A stretch of DNA of 64,000 nt, from the NCBI GenBank assembly GCA_023428755.1, contig JAEYWX010000012.1, positions 124,001 to 188,000 of the forward strand. The letters are read 5' to 3'. The position numbers and the translations under genes are program-made. This document shows, in pieces, positions 17,701-25,344 of this stretch. Under the pieces are notes generated by a model, which searched no databases, was not told where the DNA came from, and saw nothing but the letters and a program-made list of their open reading frames with translations. Source of the stretch: Bacteroidota bacterium (GTDB lineage Bacteria; Bacteroidota; Bacteroidia; Chitinophagales; Chitinophagaceae). The stretch's first letter is position 1; every line of letters begins with the position of its first letter.

Positions 17701-17779
17701 CTGTTTCCTGTGCTGAAAGTTGAATTGTTGCACCAAACAACAGGAACAGGGATATGGGTAGAAAAATTCGCAGGGACAT
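14717..17779 (-). CDS. secreted caspase-family protease with long TPR array
   Basis: A 1020-residue protein. Residues 1-23 are a signal peptide ending in LSAQ. Residues about 42-290 form a caspase (peptidase C14) domain: TFAVVIGVSEY, the catalytic His123 in YFSGHGD, and Cys186 in LVLDACHSG are all intact. From about residue 400 to the end there are many tetratricopeptide units (for example ALGLVAEYQDDFPLAEKYYR and SLGNALRDQNRYTEAIDVFK). Such proteins usually cleave after Arg or Lys, and the TPRs bind partners. It heads a three-gene operon with two YD-repeat proteins, which makes those the obvious candidate partners or substrates. Confidence 0.85.
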   Translation of the reverse strand: MSLRIFLPISLFLLFGATIQLSAQETAKGSSEEEVITNQSKTTFAVVIGVSEYDAPRLKLNAADKDAALYARFLLETKKVTKENIQLLLNKKANSQAVNAAIRSLQQKKMKKGDEVIIYFSGHGDIQKSKDTANKDGYVGYLLCSDVNIERAYTGAQGTLSFKDLNETVSFLTQNGIEVSLVLDACHSGQTVNEEGADLLSESALTSFRNTIRYLSCGANQRSFESESIGHGFFTYYLVQGMMGAADNSPADNKIKVNELNIYVYNSVYEESKEKQEPNIGASSGGKVVMTISPEIKNIALANLRQNALLEIKESGRTGRSVGIEPNPMLTVLNTVQQQQLDKLNGLLKQTTPAYKEAVALYQLFVKQKSFPPDWLRFIKLKLVQQMGIDPQQAVNTVLLGKNNPPAAAFFMAAANQSKLILSILDTADYGYDIYYIYARYLEAYSYLRGKNYKMYTTAKQLLHEALLKEQDAAFVLHALGLVAEYQDDFPLAEKYYRQAIELIPTWTYPRSSLGNALRDQNRYTEAIDVFKEVIRLAPGFSWPYNNLANVYYDLKRYKEAEQLYKYSIEIDTLDAAVELNNLGLISKDRGNIKKAEDYFKGSLAADSNFVYAYHHLAELYEKINAKQTSELLIRSITREPYFAEGLAELADYYRMGPSVAEWKLADSLYSTAISNNPYYTWGYAGKAWGKAQLKDTAEAIRLFEESVRINADKPSAYGYYGRYFQLTKEYNKAMQWYKKAMAVSPWYWDGYEWMHETWIKLNKQDSALAILQQAEQYFDQNPDLYNLLGNYYYAAGNFKQAATQYAKALTADSSYANAYGNLAYTSLEINDFKNAVLYFKKANENDPLLFPIKDLVLIFIDKADNLLLEGKNSAALELLALAGHWIPADQPAYHIKTAQLYYLEGKYKQAIPLLERTIQLTDLSENYRYRFLQLLGWCNADAGNFTEAIKLFERSLSHATNPSYLGLAAALFASGDKAKAATWLQKENQTNSNWKNKNGWSKLYSATSIELLDKLKLLP

Positions 17780-17959
17780 GATTGTTTAAAATTAACGATT
17801 ATCGGCCGAAGAAGAGATACCCACAAATCGGTATTTCTGATCAATACGCAAAAACAGATGTGCCGCATACGAGTAGCGTTGTATGCTTGTTATTTTTTCT
17901 TTCTCCACAGCAATGCATCTCCCGTTCGCAAGCCGTAAATTGCAGGCTTATTTCGTTTT

Positions 17960-20467
17960 ATGATTGATTATTTAAAAGGACTGAACGAGCGGCAAAAAGA
18001 AGCGGTTACGTATATCAACGGTCCGTTGATGATTGTAGCCGGTGCAGGCAGTGGTAAAACCAAAGTACTTACCACACGCATTGCCCATTTAATGGCGCAG
18101 GGTGTGGATGCATTTAATATCCTGGCACTCACGTTTACCAACAAGGCGGCGAAGGAGATGAAAGAACGTGTGGAGCATATTCTTGGTAACCAGGAAGCAA
18201 GGAATTTATATATCGGCACGTTTCATAGTGTGTTTGCACGCATTCTCCGCAGCGAAGCAACCAGGATCGGGTATCCATCCAACTTCACCATTTATGATAC
18301 CGATGATGCCAAGAGTGTGATCAAAACGGTGATCAACGAAATGAACCTGGATGATAAGCATTACAAACCGGCGACGGTGTACAACCGTATTTCATCGGCC
18401 AAAAATGCATTGGTTGGTCCGGCCGAGTATGCAACCGATTATCATATTCAGCAGGAAGATATACGGGCCAATCGTCCGGCCATTGGACAGATCTATGCTG
18501 CCTATGCCAACCGTTGTTTCAAAAACGGAGCGATGGATTTTGACGATCTGCTCATTAAGTTTTATGAACTGCTGAAAAATGTTCCGGAGAGTTTAAGCAA
18601 GTATCAACGCCGCTTTAAATACATTATGATCGATGAGTACCAGGATACCAACCCGGCACAGTACGAGATCATTAAGCTCTTAGGAGCCATGCATGAAAAT
18701 GTGTGTGTGGTGGGCGATGATGCACAAAGTATTTACAGCTTTCGTGGTGCCACCATTGAAAACATTTTGATGTTTCAAAAAGATTACGACAATGTGCACG
18801 TGGTAAAACTGGAGCAGAATTACCGCAGTACAAAAAATATTCTCAGTGTTGCCAATGAAGTAATTGCCAATAACAAAGGACAGATTGAAAAAACGTTGTT
18901 CACAGATAATGGGGAGGGAGAAAAGATCCGGCTGGTACGCACCATGACGGATAATGATGAAGGAAAATTTGTTGCTGATACCATCCAGGAACAGAAACTT
19001 CGCAATCATTACCGGAATAAAGACTTTGCCATTCTCTACCGCACCAATGCACAGAGCCGTGCCTTTGAAGAAAGTCTGCGCCGCATGGGAATTGCATATA
19101 TTATTTATGGCGGCATCAGTTTCTATCAACGCAAAGAGATCAAAGATTTTATTGCGTACCTGCGCATTATTGTGAATCCACGAGATGAGGAAGCATTAAA
19201 ACGCATCATCAATTTTCCTGCAAGAGGAATTGGTAAAAAAACCATTGACAAATGTGTGTTGTATGCCAATGAACAAAACATCAGCATGTGGGAAGTGCTC
19301 ACCCGTGCACAGCAGTTCGGTTTTAAAGCAGGTACACTCGAAGCCATTGATGGGTTTGTTACTATGATCCGCAGTTTTGCCAGCATGCTGCAAAAGCAAA
19401 ATGCCTACGAAGTGGCAGTGCATGTAGGCAAGCAAACGAATATTGTAAAAGAATTATTTAACGATAAGAGTACCGAAGGATTGCAACGGTACGAAAACAT
19501 CCAGGAGTTACTCAACTCCATTAAAGAGTGGGTAGATGATACGGCCAACAGAAGCCAGATCGATGATGATGGTGTGGTGATACCCCCTGCGCCCCCTGAA
19601 GGGGGGACTGCCGTTTCACAGCCCTCGCTTTTCAACGACTCAACGAGTAATGCAGGTTCTTTGACAGGCGAGGCTGGTGCGGTTGAGGCTTCCCCTGCAG
19701 GGGGACGGGAGGGGGCTTCCGGGGCTGTTACACTCGGCGCTTATCTGCAACAGATCACGTTGTTAACAGATGCTGATGATAAAGATCCTGATGCTGACAG
19801 TGTAAAGCTGATGACCATCCACGCTGCCAAAGGACTGGAGTTTGAATGTGTGTTTGCTGCGGGTTTGGAAGAAATGTTGTTTCCCAATGCCATGAGCATT
19901 AATACACGTGAAGAGCTGGAAGAAGAACGTCGGTTGTTTTATGTGGTGATCACCAGGGCCAAGAAAAAACTCTGGATCAGTTATGCCAACACCCGTTACA
20001 AGTTTGGACAAATTGTACAGAACGATCCGAGTCGTTTCCTGGAAGAATTACCGGAACAGTTTGTTGATAAGAGTTATGCAGGAGGTGGTTCACGCAACCA
20101 GGGTTCTTCGTTTGGCGGCGGTTCGGCATTCGATCGTATGAAAGGATGGGGCAACAAAGCCGATGGCAACGATGCTGCCAATGCAGAGAAACGATACGGA
20201 GCACCACCGAAACCACAACCCAAGCCTTCTTACTTAACACCATCCACACGACCACAAACGGTAGAGCATACACCGGCTCCTGATTTTGTGGCAAGCGATA
20301 CGTCCAACTTACAGGAAGGACAAAAAGTGGAACACCAGAAATTTGGTTTTGGTGAGGTGGTGAAAATGGAGGGCAGTGCACACAACCCCATTGCAACGGT
20401 GAAGTTTGAATTGAATGGCGAGAAGAAGATCATGTTGAATTATGCAAAGCTGCGGATTGTAGAGTGA
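17960..20467 (+). CDS. UvrD/PcrA superfamily 1 DNA helicase with repeat-derived insertion
   Basis: An 835-residue helicase. Walker A is GAGSGKT at 28-34, motif II is DEYQDTNPAQ, motif III includes DDAQSIYSFRGA, and motif VI is RRLFYVVITRAKKKLW. It unwinds DNA in repair and in removal of RNA polymerase or recombinase; pcrA or uvrD cannot be separated by eye. Residues about 542-586 are a Pro/Gly/Ala/Ser-rich stretch absent from usual PcrA proteins, encoded by an element with inverted-repeat ends (see 19583-19717). It falls between the QELLNSIKEW and GAYLQQITLLTDAD motifs and keeps the frame. The C-terminal 120 residues form the usual linker and Tudor-like end (GQKVEHQKFGFGEVV). Confidence 0.95.
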   Translation: MIDYLKGLNERQKEAVTYINGPLMIVAGAGSGKTKVLTTRIAHLMAQGVDAFNILALTFTNKAAKEMKERVEHILGNQEARNLYIGTFHSVFARILRSEATRIGYPSNFTIYDTDDAKSVIKTVINEMNLDDKHYKPATVYNRISSAKNALVGPAEYATDYHIQQEDIRANRPAIGQIYAAYANRCFKNGAMDFDDLLIKFYELLKNVPESLSKYQRRFKYIMIDEYQDTNPAQYEIIKLLGAMHENVCVVGDDAQSIYSFRGATIENILMFQKDYDNVHVVKLEQNYRSTKNILSVANEVIANNKGQIEKTLFTDNGEGEKIRLVRTMTDNDEGKFVADTIQEQKLRNHYRNKDFAILYRTNAQSRAFEESLRRMGIAYIIYGGISFYQRKEIKDFIAYLRIIVNPRDEEALKRIINFPARGIGKKTIDKCVLYANEQNISMWEVLTRAQQFGFKAGTLEAIDGFVTMIRSFASMLQKQNAYEVAVHVGKQTNIVKELFNDKSTEGLQRYENIQELLNSIKEWVDDTANRSQIDDDGVVIPPAPPEGGTAVSQPSLFNDSTSNAGSLTGEAGAVEASPAGGREGASGAVTLGAYLQQITLLTDADDKDPDADSVKLMTIHAAKGLEFECVFAAGLEEMLFPNAMSINTREELEEERRLFYVVITRAKKKLWISYANTRYKFGQIVQNDPSRFLEELPEQFVDKSYAGGGSRNQGSSFGGGSAFDRMKGWGNKADGNDAANAEKRYGAPPKPQPKPSYLTPSTRPQTVEHTPAPDFVASDTSNLQEGQKVEHQKFGFGEVVKMEGSAHNPIATVKFELNGEKKIMLNYAKLRIVE
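19583..19717. repeat. inverted-repeat element inside the helicase gene
   Basis: The left end CCCCCTGCGCCCCCTGAAGG (19583-19602) and the right end, CCCCTGCAGGGGGACGGGAG then GGGG from 19692, are inverted relatives, each with its own sub-palindrome. The element is 135 bp, a multiple of three. A second, intergenic element with matching ends lies at 53788-53906, and both contain the word GCAGGTTC inside. Its G/C-run composition differs sharply from the flanking helicase codons. Confidence 0.75.
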
Positions 20468-20490
20468 GCGGATGAGAAAAATTATCATAC

Positions 20491-20522
20491 AAAAAAAGAC
20501 ATCGATATCGATGTCTTTTTTT
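20491..20522. terminator. 32-bp perfect palindrome after the helicase gene
   Basis: AAAAAAAGACATCGAT is followed directly by its reverse complement. The A and T runs on the outside make it a bidirectional intrinsic terminator. A near-identical palindrome is at 20926-20958, on the other side of a RAYT remnant. Confidence 0.85.
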
Positions 20523-20578
20523 ATAGACATAAGTTGTGAGAAGTATGCCTTTGTTGGTCGCCTGACCAACAAAGGATT

Positions 20579-20914
20579 TCAAGAACGGTAATGCGTTAAA
20601 AAACGAAACTCAGTTTTCCCTGTTTCATAAAAGCCAGCACTGCTCCAACGATACAATTCTGGCAATGCAGCCAGCGCCCATTTCGGCTGTACCGGATTGT
20701 TATGAACATAATCTAACTTTTGAAGAAACACTTTTTCTGTAAACAGATCTATGCTTAATGAATTACGCTCCCATATTTGGAATTGCCTGTCTGCTGCGTC
20801 TACTTTTAATGCTTTCAATATTGGATCGTCGTGCATGCGCATAAAGTTGAGCAGACTTCGTGCAGTAAACTTTAAAAAATCCCGTTGAAAGTTAGCTCTG
20901 TTAATGCCGTCGCG
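20579..20914 (-). pseudogene. remnant of a REP-associated tyrosine transposase (RAYT, IS200-like)
   Basis: About 110 codons of the C-terminal half of an IS200-like/RAYT transposase. Diagnostic stretches are RANFQRDFLKFTA, QIWERNSLSIDLF, KLDYVHNNPVQPKWALA and YRWSSAGFYETGKTEF. The N-terminal half, which should carry the His-hydrophobic-His metal motif, is missing, so it cannot transpose on its own. The open frame continues upstream into the adjacent hairpin by chance. It is inserted between the convergent helicase and cysK genes. Confidence 0.8.
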
Positions 20915-20925
20915 CAACTGAGAAT

Positions 20926-20958
20926 AAAAAAAGACATCGATCAACGATGTCTTTTTTT
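20926..20958. terminator. hairpin after cysK, copy of the helicase terminator
   Basis: Stem AAAAAAAGACATCG with loop ATCAA and its complement: the same arms as 20491-20522, with two bases changed and one added in the centre. It lies 21 bp beyond the cysK stop and is a probable intrinsic terminator in the minus direction. Confidence 0.85.
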
Positions 20959-20978
20959 GTATCAACAAGGGCGTTGTA

Positions 20979-21890
20979 TCAAAACAATCCTTCAATACTA
21001 AAGTAACGTTCGCCGGTATCATAGTTAAAGATCAATACACGACTTCCCTTCGGCATCTCCGGAATTTTTTTAGCAGTGGCAGCCATGGTAGCACCACTTG
21101 AAATTCCCTGGAAAATTCCTTCTTCGCTCGCTGCACGTTGTGCGTACGAAAACGCTTCCTCTTTACTTACCTGTATTACACCATCCAGTACATCAGTATG
21201 TAAATTCACCGGAATAAAGCCCGCACCAATTCCCTGGATCGGGTGAGGGGAAGGTTCACCACCACTTATCACCGGCGATAATTCTGGTTCCACCGCAAAC
21301 ACTTTTAGGTTCGGGAATTTCTTTTTCAACTCCCGGCCCACAGCGGTAATATGTCCGCCGGTGCCAACACCGGTAATCAAATAATCAAACCCTTCCGGAA
21401 AATCATTTAATATTTCCTGTGCGGTTGTTTTCACATGCGCATCAATATTGGCAGGATTGTCGAACTGTTGTGGCATCCAGCTGTTGGGTGTAGCTTCCAC
21501 CAGTTCTGTTGCTTTTGCAATGGCACCCTTCATTCCTTTTTCACGGGGCGTTAATTCAAACGTGGCACCATACACGCTCATCAATTTGCGACGTTCAATA
21601 CTCATGCTTTCAGGCATTACAAGAATCAGTTTGTATCCTTTCACCGCAGCTACCATTGCCAGACCTATACCTGTATTACCACTTGTTGGTTCAATAATAA
21701 CACTGCCTTCTTTCAATAGACCTTTTGCCTCCGCATCTTCAATCATGCTTAATGCAATACGGTCTTTGATGCTGCCGCCGGGGTTTGCACGTTCCAGTTT
21801 GCTCCATACTTCCACATCGGATGAAAATAAACGGTTGATGCGAACATGGGGTGTGTTGCCGATTGTTTCTAAAATGTTATTTGCTTTCAT
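20979..21890 (-). CDS. cysK: cysteine synthase A (O-acetylserine sulfhydrylase)
   Basis: A 303-residue PLP enzyme of the expected length. The PLP lysine is Lys42 in NPGGSIKDR. The substrate loop EPTSGNTGIGLA and phosphate-binding GVGTGGHITAVG are intact, and ISSGATMAA with the late Ser lies near the C-terminus. It converts O-acetylserine and sulfide to cysteine in the cytosol. It is 38 bp downstream of the serine acetyltransferase gene on the same strand, so the two last steps of cysteine synthesis are one operon. Confidence 0.95.
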   Translation of the reverse strand: MKANNILETIGNTPHVRINRLFSSDVEVWSKLERANPGGSIKDRIALSMIEDAEAKGLLKEGSVIIEPTSGNTGIGLAMVAAVKGYKLILVMPESMSIERRKLMSVYGATFELTPREKGMKGAIAKATELVEATPNSWMPQQFDNPANIDAHVKTTAQEILNDFPEGFDYLITGVGTGGHITAVGRELKKKFPNLKVFAVEPELSPVISGGEPSPHPIQGIGAGFIPVNLHTDVLDGVIQVSKEEAFSYAQRAASEEGIFQGISSGATMAATAKKIPEMPKGSRVLIFNYDTGERYFSIEGLF

Positions 21891-21928
21891 CGCTGTATCG
21901 TTTTTGTTGTTGTTAGATGATTGTTTGT

Positions 21929-22741
21929 TTAAATGATAAAATTCAATGGTTCGGTAAAATCTTTTTTATCGGTTACAACGGTTTCACTTTTGGTGTACAC
22001 CACGCTGTGAGGTATCACACTTTGTGTGATCCAGGTATTACCACCCACAATACTATCATGACCAATCACAGTATTGCCACCGAGAATGGTACTGTTGGCA
22101 TAGATCACCACGTTGTCTTGAATAGTTGGGTGTCGTTTTGTTTGCGCATCTTCTTTCCGCACTGCCAATGCACCCAGCGTAACGCCCTGGTAAATTTTTA
22201 CATACTTCCCGATCACCGAAGTTTCGCCAATTACAATACCCGTTCCATGATCAATAAAAAACGGGCAACCGATCGTTGCGCCGGGATTAATATCAATACC
22301 TGTGCGGCTATGCGCCCATTCACTCATCATTCGGGGTAGAATCGGAATTTTCTTTTTGTACAAAGCATGTGTTAAGCGATATACAATGATGGCATAGAAG
22401 CCGGGATACGAAAGCACCACCTCTTCAATGGAATAAGCGGCCGGATCAAATTCGAGGATCAGCTCAGCATCTTTGATCAGCTCCTGTTTGATCTGTTCCA
22501 GTTCTTCAAAATACTGTCCGGTAACCGTCAGCACATCCATTTCATATTTCTGTGAAAGGGGTGTAAGTATTTCAATAAACTTTTTATGAAGCGATGCCTG
22601 TGTACTGGCCTGCGTTTGTGCAAACAATTTTGGGTCGCTGATCAGCGGGAAAAGATAATTGATCAGCTCTTCGGTAAACGTAATCACCGATTGCCGTGAC
22701 GGGAAATTACTGCTGAGCAGATAGCCGGGAAATGTATGCAT
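21929..22741 (-). CDS. cysE: serine O-acetyltransferase
   Basis: A 270-residue protein. The N-terminal half is helical, and the C-terminal half is a left-handed beta-helix of hexapeptides: GIDINPGATIG, IDHGTGIVIGETSVIG, VTLGALAVRK, and DNVVIYANSTILGGNTVIG. The catalytic His of the DHGTG motif is present. It makes O-acetylserine from serine and acetyl-CoA, the committed step to cysteine, and normally forms a complex with CysK. The C-terminal tail ends in FII, and a C-terminal Ile is the residue that inserts into the CysK active site in known complexes. It is the first gene of the cysE-cysK operon. Confidence 0.9.
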   Translation of the reverse strand: MHTFPGYLLSSNFPSRQSVITFTEELINYLFPLISDPKLFAQTQASTQASLHKKFIEILTPLSQKYEMDVLTVTGQYFEELEQIKQELIKDAELILEFDPAAYSIEEVVLSYPGFYAIIVYRLTHALYKKKIPILPRMMSEWAHSRTGIDINPGATIGCPFFIDHGTGIVIGETSVIGKYVKIYQGVTLGALAVRKEDAQTKRHPTIQDNVVIYANSTILGGNTVIGHDSIVGGNTWITQSVIPHSVVYTKSETVVTDKKDFTEPLNFII

Positions 22742-22915
22742 CTGAAAAAAAGTTTAAACGTGCTTTTGGAAGGCAGGCAATCGGTGATCCGTCACTTTTC
22801 AGCAAGCGATCTGGCGAAAATAAGACTTCTTTTTGTTTAGTCTACCAATTCAGTTGATTTTTAGCAAGGCTGCACCCGCTTGCATCTGAATATGACAGAA
22901 CCTTAACAAATTACT

Positions 22916-23269
22916 TTATTGCAAGGCCTTTTTCAAGGCTTCCACCGTTTTTTTATCGTTGCCCACAAAAATTTGTTTGCCCAGGATGGTTACCGGTCGT
23001 TTGAGAAAGGTATCCTCTGCGAGGATGTAATTTTTATAATCGTCCTCGGTGAGTTTTTTATCCTTCAGCCCCAGCTCCTTGTACTTGAGGGCCCGGCGGC
23101 TGAACAAGGCTTCGTAGCTGCCTGCCAGTTGTTTCATTTCTTCCAGTTGTTTGGCGGTAATTTTTTCTTCCCGGATATTCTGGAATTCAATACCCGCAAG
23201 GTCGGCACCGGTTTCTTTGATTATGGCCTGGCAGGTAGTGCAATGAGCGAGGTGATACATTTTCTTCAT
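22916..23269 (-). CDS. ArsC/Spx-family thioredoxin-fold protein
   Basis: A 117-residue protein from the ATG at 23267-23269; the longer frame begins at a TTG. The thioredoxin-fold start MYHLAHCTTCQAIIKETGAD has a Cys-x2-Cys pair, and LKRPVTILGKQIFVG near the C-terminus matches the RPI/V motif of ArsC and Spx proteins. The FSRRALKYKELGL segment is also typical. It may be an arsenate-reductase-like or redox-responsive protein. The arsenate-type single-Cys motif is replaced by CxxC, so I favour the Spx/YffB-like side, with moderate certainty. Confidence 0.75.
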   Translation of the reverse strand: MKKMYHLAHCTTCQAIIKETGADLAGIEFQNIREEKITAKQLEEMKQLAGSYEALFSRRALKYKELGLKDKKLTEDDYKNYILAEDTFLKRPVTILGKQIFVGNDKKTVEALKKALQ

Positions 23270-23350
23270 CATGATCTGCAAAACTGAAATTTGAATGTAA
23301 CTTAAATGATTTTTACACTACATATACATTTACGCAAACCAATTGGTTGA

Positions 23351-23860
23351 ATGACCACCAACCCGGAACAGGATTTTCTGCAACTGGTGCAGGAGCACCA
23401 AGGCTTATTACGCAAAGTATGCCACTTGTATGGCCGCAGTGATGTGGACAGTGACGACCTGTACCAGGAAATTGTGATCCAGTTGTGGAAAGCGTTTGGC
23501 AGTTTTCGGGGCGATTCGAAAATCAGTACCTGGATGTACCGGATTGCATTGAACACAGCCATCAGCAACCTGCGGAAACAATCACGAAAAGTAACACTCA
23601 GCTTTCCGGAGTTTATTCCACGTGAAGAAGCCGATACAAACGAAGAGCGAATCAAAGAAGAAAAACTAAAAGAAATGAATGCTGCTATCAGCCGCTTATC
23701 GGAAGTTGAAAAGGCAATTGTGATGCTTTATCTCGAGGATAAAAGTTATGAAGAAATGGAAGAGATCCTCGGTATCAGCAACGGAAACCTGCGGGTAAAG
23801 ATGAACCGTATCAAAGACAAATTACGTACACTTACTAAAGCAGAAACGTATGGAGCTTGA
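23351..23860 (+). CDS. ECF-type RNA polymerase sigma factor
   Basis: A 169-residue sigma-70-family protein. Region 2 spans about residues 8-90 (DLYQEIVIQLWKAFGSFRGDSKISTWMYRIALNTAIS) and region 4 about 110-160 (LSEVEKAIVMLYLEDKSYEEMEEILGISNGNLRVKMNRIKDKL). It lacks region 3, as expected for ECF sigma factors, and redirects RNA polymerase to a stress or envelope regulon. Its 3' end overlaps the next gene by 11 bp, and that gene overlaps a third by 14 bp, so the operon is translationally coupled. The following membrane protein is the likely anti-sigma factor. Confidence 0.9.
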   Translation: MTTNPEQDFLQLVQEHQGLLRKVCHLYGRSDVDSDDLYQEIVIQLWKAFGSFRGDSKISTWMYRIALNTAISNLRKQSRKVTLSFPEFIPREEADTNEERIKEEKLKEMNAAISRLSEVEKAIVMLYLEDKSYEEMEEILGISNGNLRVKMNRIKDKLRTLTKAETYGA

Positions 23861-24494
23861 CCAGTTAAAAGAAATGTGGGGCAATATGGCTACTGATAAA
23901 AAAATTTCTTCTGATGAGGAGATACAGGCCATGCTGCGCAAAAAATCGAAAAGCCCCATTGCGAAATTGAAACACAATCTCTTCTGTGAAATGCTTGTGG
24001 TTGTAGTTTTATACTCCTTCACTATTGTTTACTATTTTCTGAAATTTGAAGGCGCAATCCTCAGCGTTGCCTGGATGATGTTGATTGCAGGCTTACTATA
24101 TATGTTCTATTATTTCAGGAAACGAAAACTTCTCAATGACATGGAATGTGTTGCCTGTGAAGTAAAGTCGAATTTGCAACAACAACTCCAGGTACTTGAA
24201 AAATACATCCGACTCTATCTTGTTATTGGCACCTTGCTGTTTCCGGTTATTCTGCTCTTTGCGGGTGTCATCATTTTTCTCTATGATTCTTCTATTAAGC
24301 ACGCACCGGATTCGATTTCTTTCTGGAAATTTTTCCTGATACTTTTTGTGATTACAACAATAATGACCATTCCTGTTTATTATATCAATAAATGGTATGT
24401 TCGTAGGTTATACGGACAGCATGCCGATAAACTGAAAGCAATTCTGCATGAAATGAGTGAAGAAGAAAATCAATTAAATCATGAAAAAAATTAG
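23850..24494 (+). CDS. membrane protein, probable anti-sigma factor
   Basis: A 214-residue protein with about four membrane helices, at roughly 46-66, 71-90, 121-148 and 161-182. The 45-residue cytoplasmic N-terminus begins MELDQLKEMWGNM and ends near AMLRKKSKSPI, a layout frequent in Bacteroidota proteins encoded right after ECF sigma factors. No zinc-binding anti-sigma motif is present. Its role as anti-sigma is inferred from the 11-bp overlap with the sigma gene and the topology, not from a recognised domain. It overlaps the TraB/GumN gene by 14 bp. Confidence 0.6.
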   Translation: MELDQLKEMWGNMATDKKISSDEEIQAMLRKKSKSPIAKLKHNLFCEMLVVVVLYSFTIVYYFLKFEGAILSVAWMMLIAGLLYMFYYFRKRKLLNDMECVACEVKSNLQQQLQVLEKYIRLYLVIGTLLFPVILLFAGVIIFLYDSSIKHAPDSISFWKFFLILFVITTIMTIPVYYINKWYVRRLYGQHADKLKAILHEMSEEENQLNHEKN

Positions 24495-25344
24495 CAGCAC
24501 ATTCGTATTGATCATTGCATTTATTACATCTGTTTTAGCACAACAACCCAAAAGCAGTTTACTTTGGGAAATATCCGGTAACAACCTGCAGCAACCCTCG
24601 TACCTGTTTGGAACGGTGCATATTATTTGTGCCGACGATTTTTTCTTTCCTTCCATTGTGCAGGAAAAATTTATCAATGCCGGTGAAGTATTTCTGGAAA
24701 TGGATATGGATGATCCTGCGATGATGATGAAAATGATGACGCTGCTGCAATTGCCCAAAGGTCAAACCATCAAACAACTATTTGGCGACAGTGCTTTTAA
24801 AGCATTTGACAAACAGTACCAGCAGATCACCGGTGCTTCGGCCATGATGTTTAACAGCTTTAAACCGTTTATGCTGATGAGTATGCTGGCGCAGAAATCA
24901 CTGAACTGCCCCACTACCGAATCATACGAGCAAACGTTTATTTCCCTCGCAGCCAAACACAAAAAAGATATCAAAGGATTGGAAACAATGGAAGACCAGA
25001 TCGCCGTGTTTGATGCAATACCCGACAGTACCGAAATTGCAAACCTGCAAAACATGGTCAACGATTTTGATAAGCAAATAGAGTCGTTTCAAAAGCTGGT
25101 GGCTGTATATAAAACACAGGATGTGGATTCCATGTACCGGTTCACCAACCAATCGCCTGAATTAATGGAGGCCGAGGAAGAGCTGCTGACGAAACGAAAT
25201 AACAAGTGGATACCGGTAATGAAACGCAACATGGAAAAAGGCAATTGCTTTTTTGCGGTTGGTGCGGCGCACCTGGGAGGAGATATTGGTGTAATTGCAT
25301 TGTTGCGCAAAGAAGGATATACCGTGAAGCCGGTGAAGTTGTAA
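24481..25344 (+). CDS. secreted TraB/GumN (TIKI-like) family protein
   Basis: A 287-residue protein with a signal peptide (residues 1-20, ending SVLAQ). The family core is visible: LLWEISGNNLQQPSYLFGTVH at about 27-47, a helical middle, and FFAVGAAHLGGDIGVIALLRKEGY near the end. TIKI/TraB proteins are proposed metal-dependent proteases using the paired His-containing motifs GTVH and GAAH. The cellular substrate is not known in bacteria. As the third gene of the ECF sigma operon it may be part of the regulon or process a signal. Confidence 0.85.
   Translation: MKKISSTFVLIIAFITSVLAQQPKSSLLWEISGNNLQQPSYLFGTVHIICADDFFFPSIVQEKFINAGEVFLEMDMDDPAMMMKMMTLLQLPKGQTIKQLFGDSAFKAFDKQYQQITGASAMMFNSFKPFMLMSMLAQKSLNCPTTESYEQTFISLAAKHKKDIKGLETMEDQIAVFDAIPDSTEIANLQNMVNDFDKQIESFQKLVAVYKTQDVDSMYRFTNQSPELMEAEEELLTKRNNKWIPVMKRNMEKGNCFFAVGAAHLGGDIGVIALLRKEGYTVKPVKL

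Noticed and set aside
18680..19129. 149-residue open frame antisense to the helicase gene
   Set aside because: It lies wholly inside conserved helicase motifs on the other strand.
21448..21936. 162-residue open frame antisense to cysK
   Set aside because: The minus strand encodes a complete cysteine synthase with all active-site motifs, so the opposite frame is a shadow.
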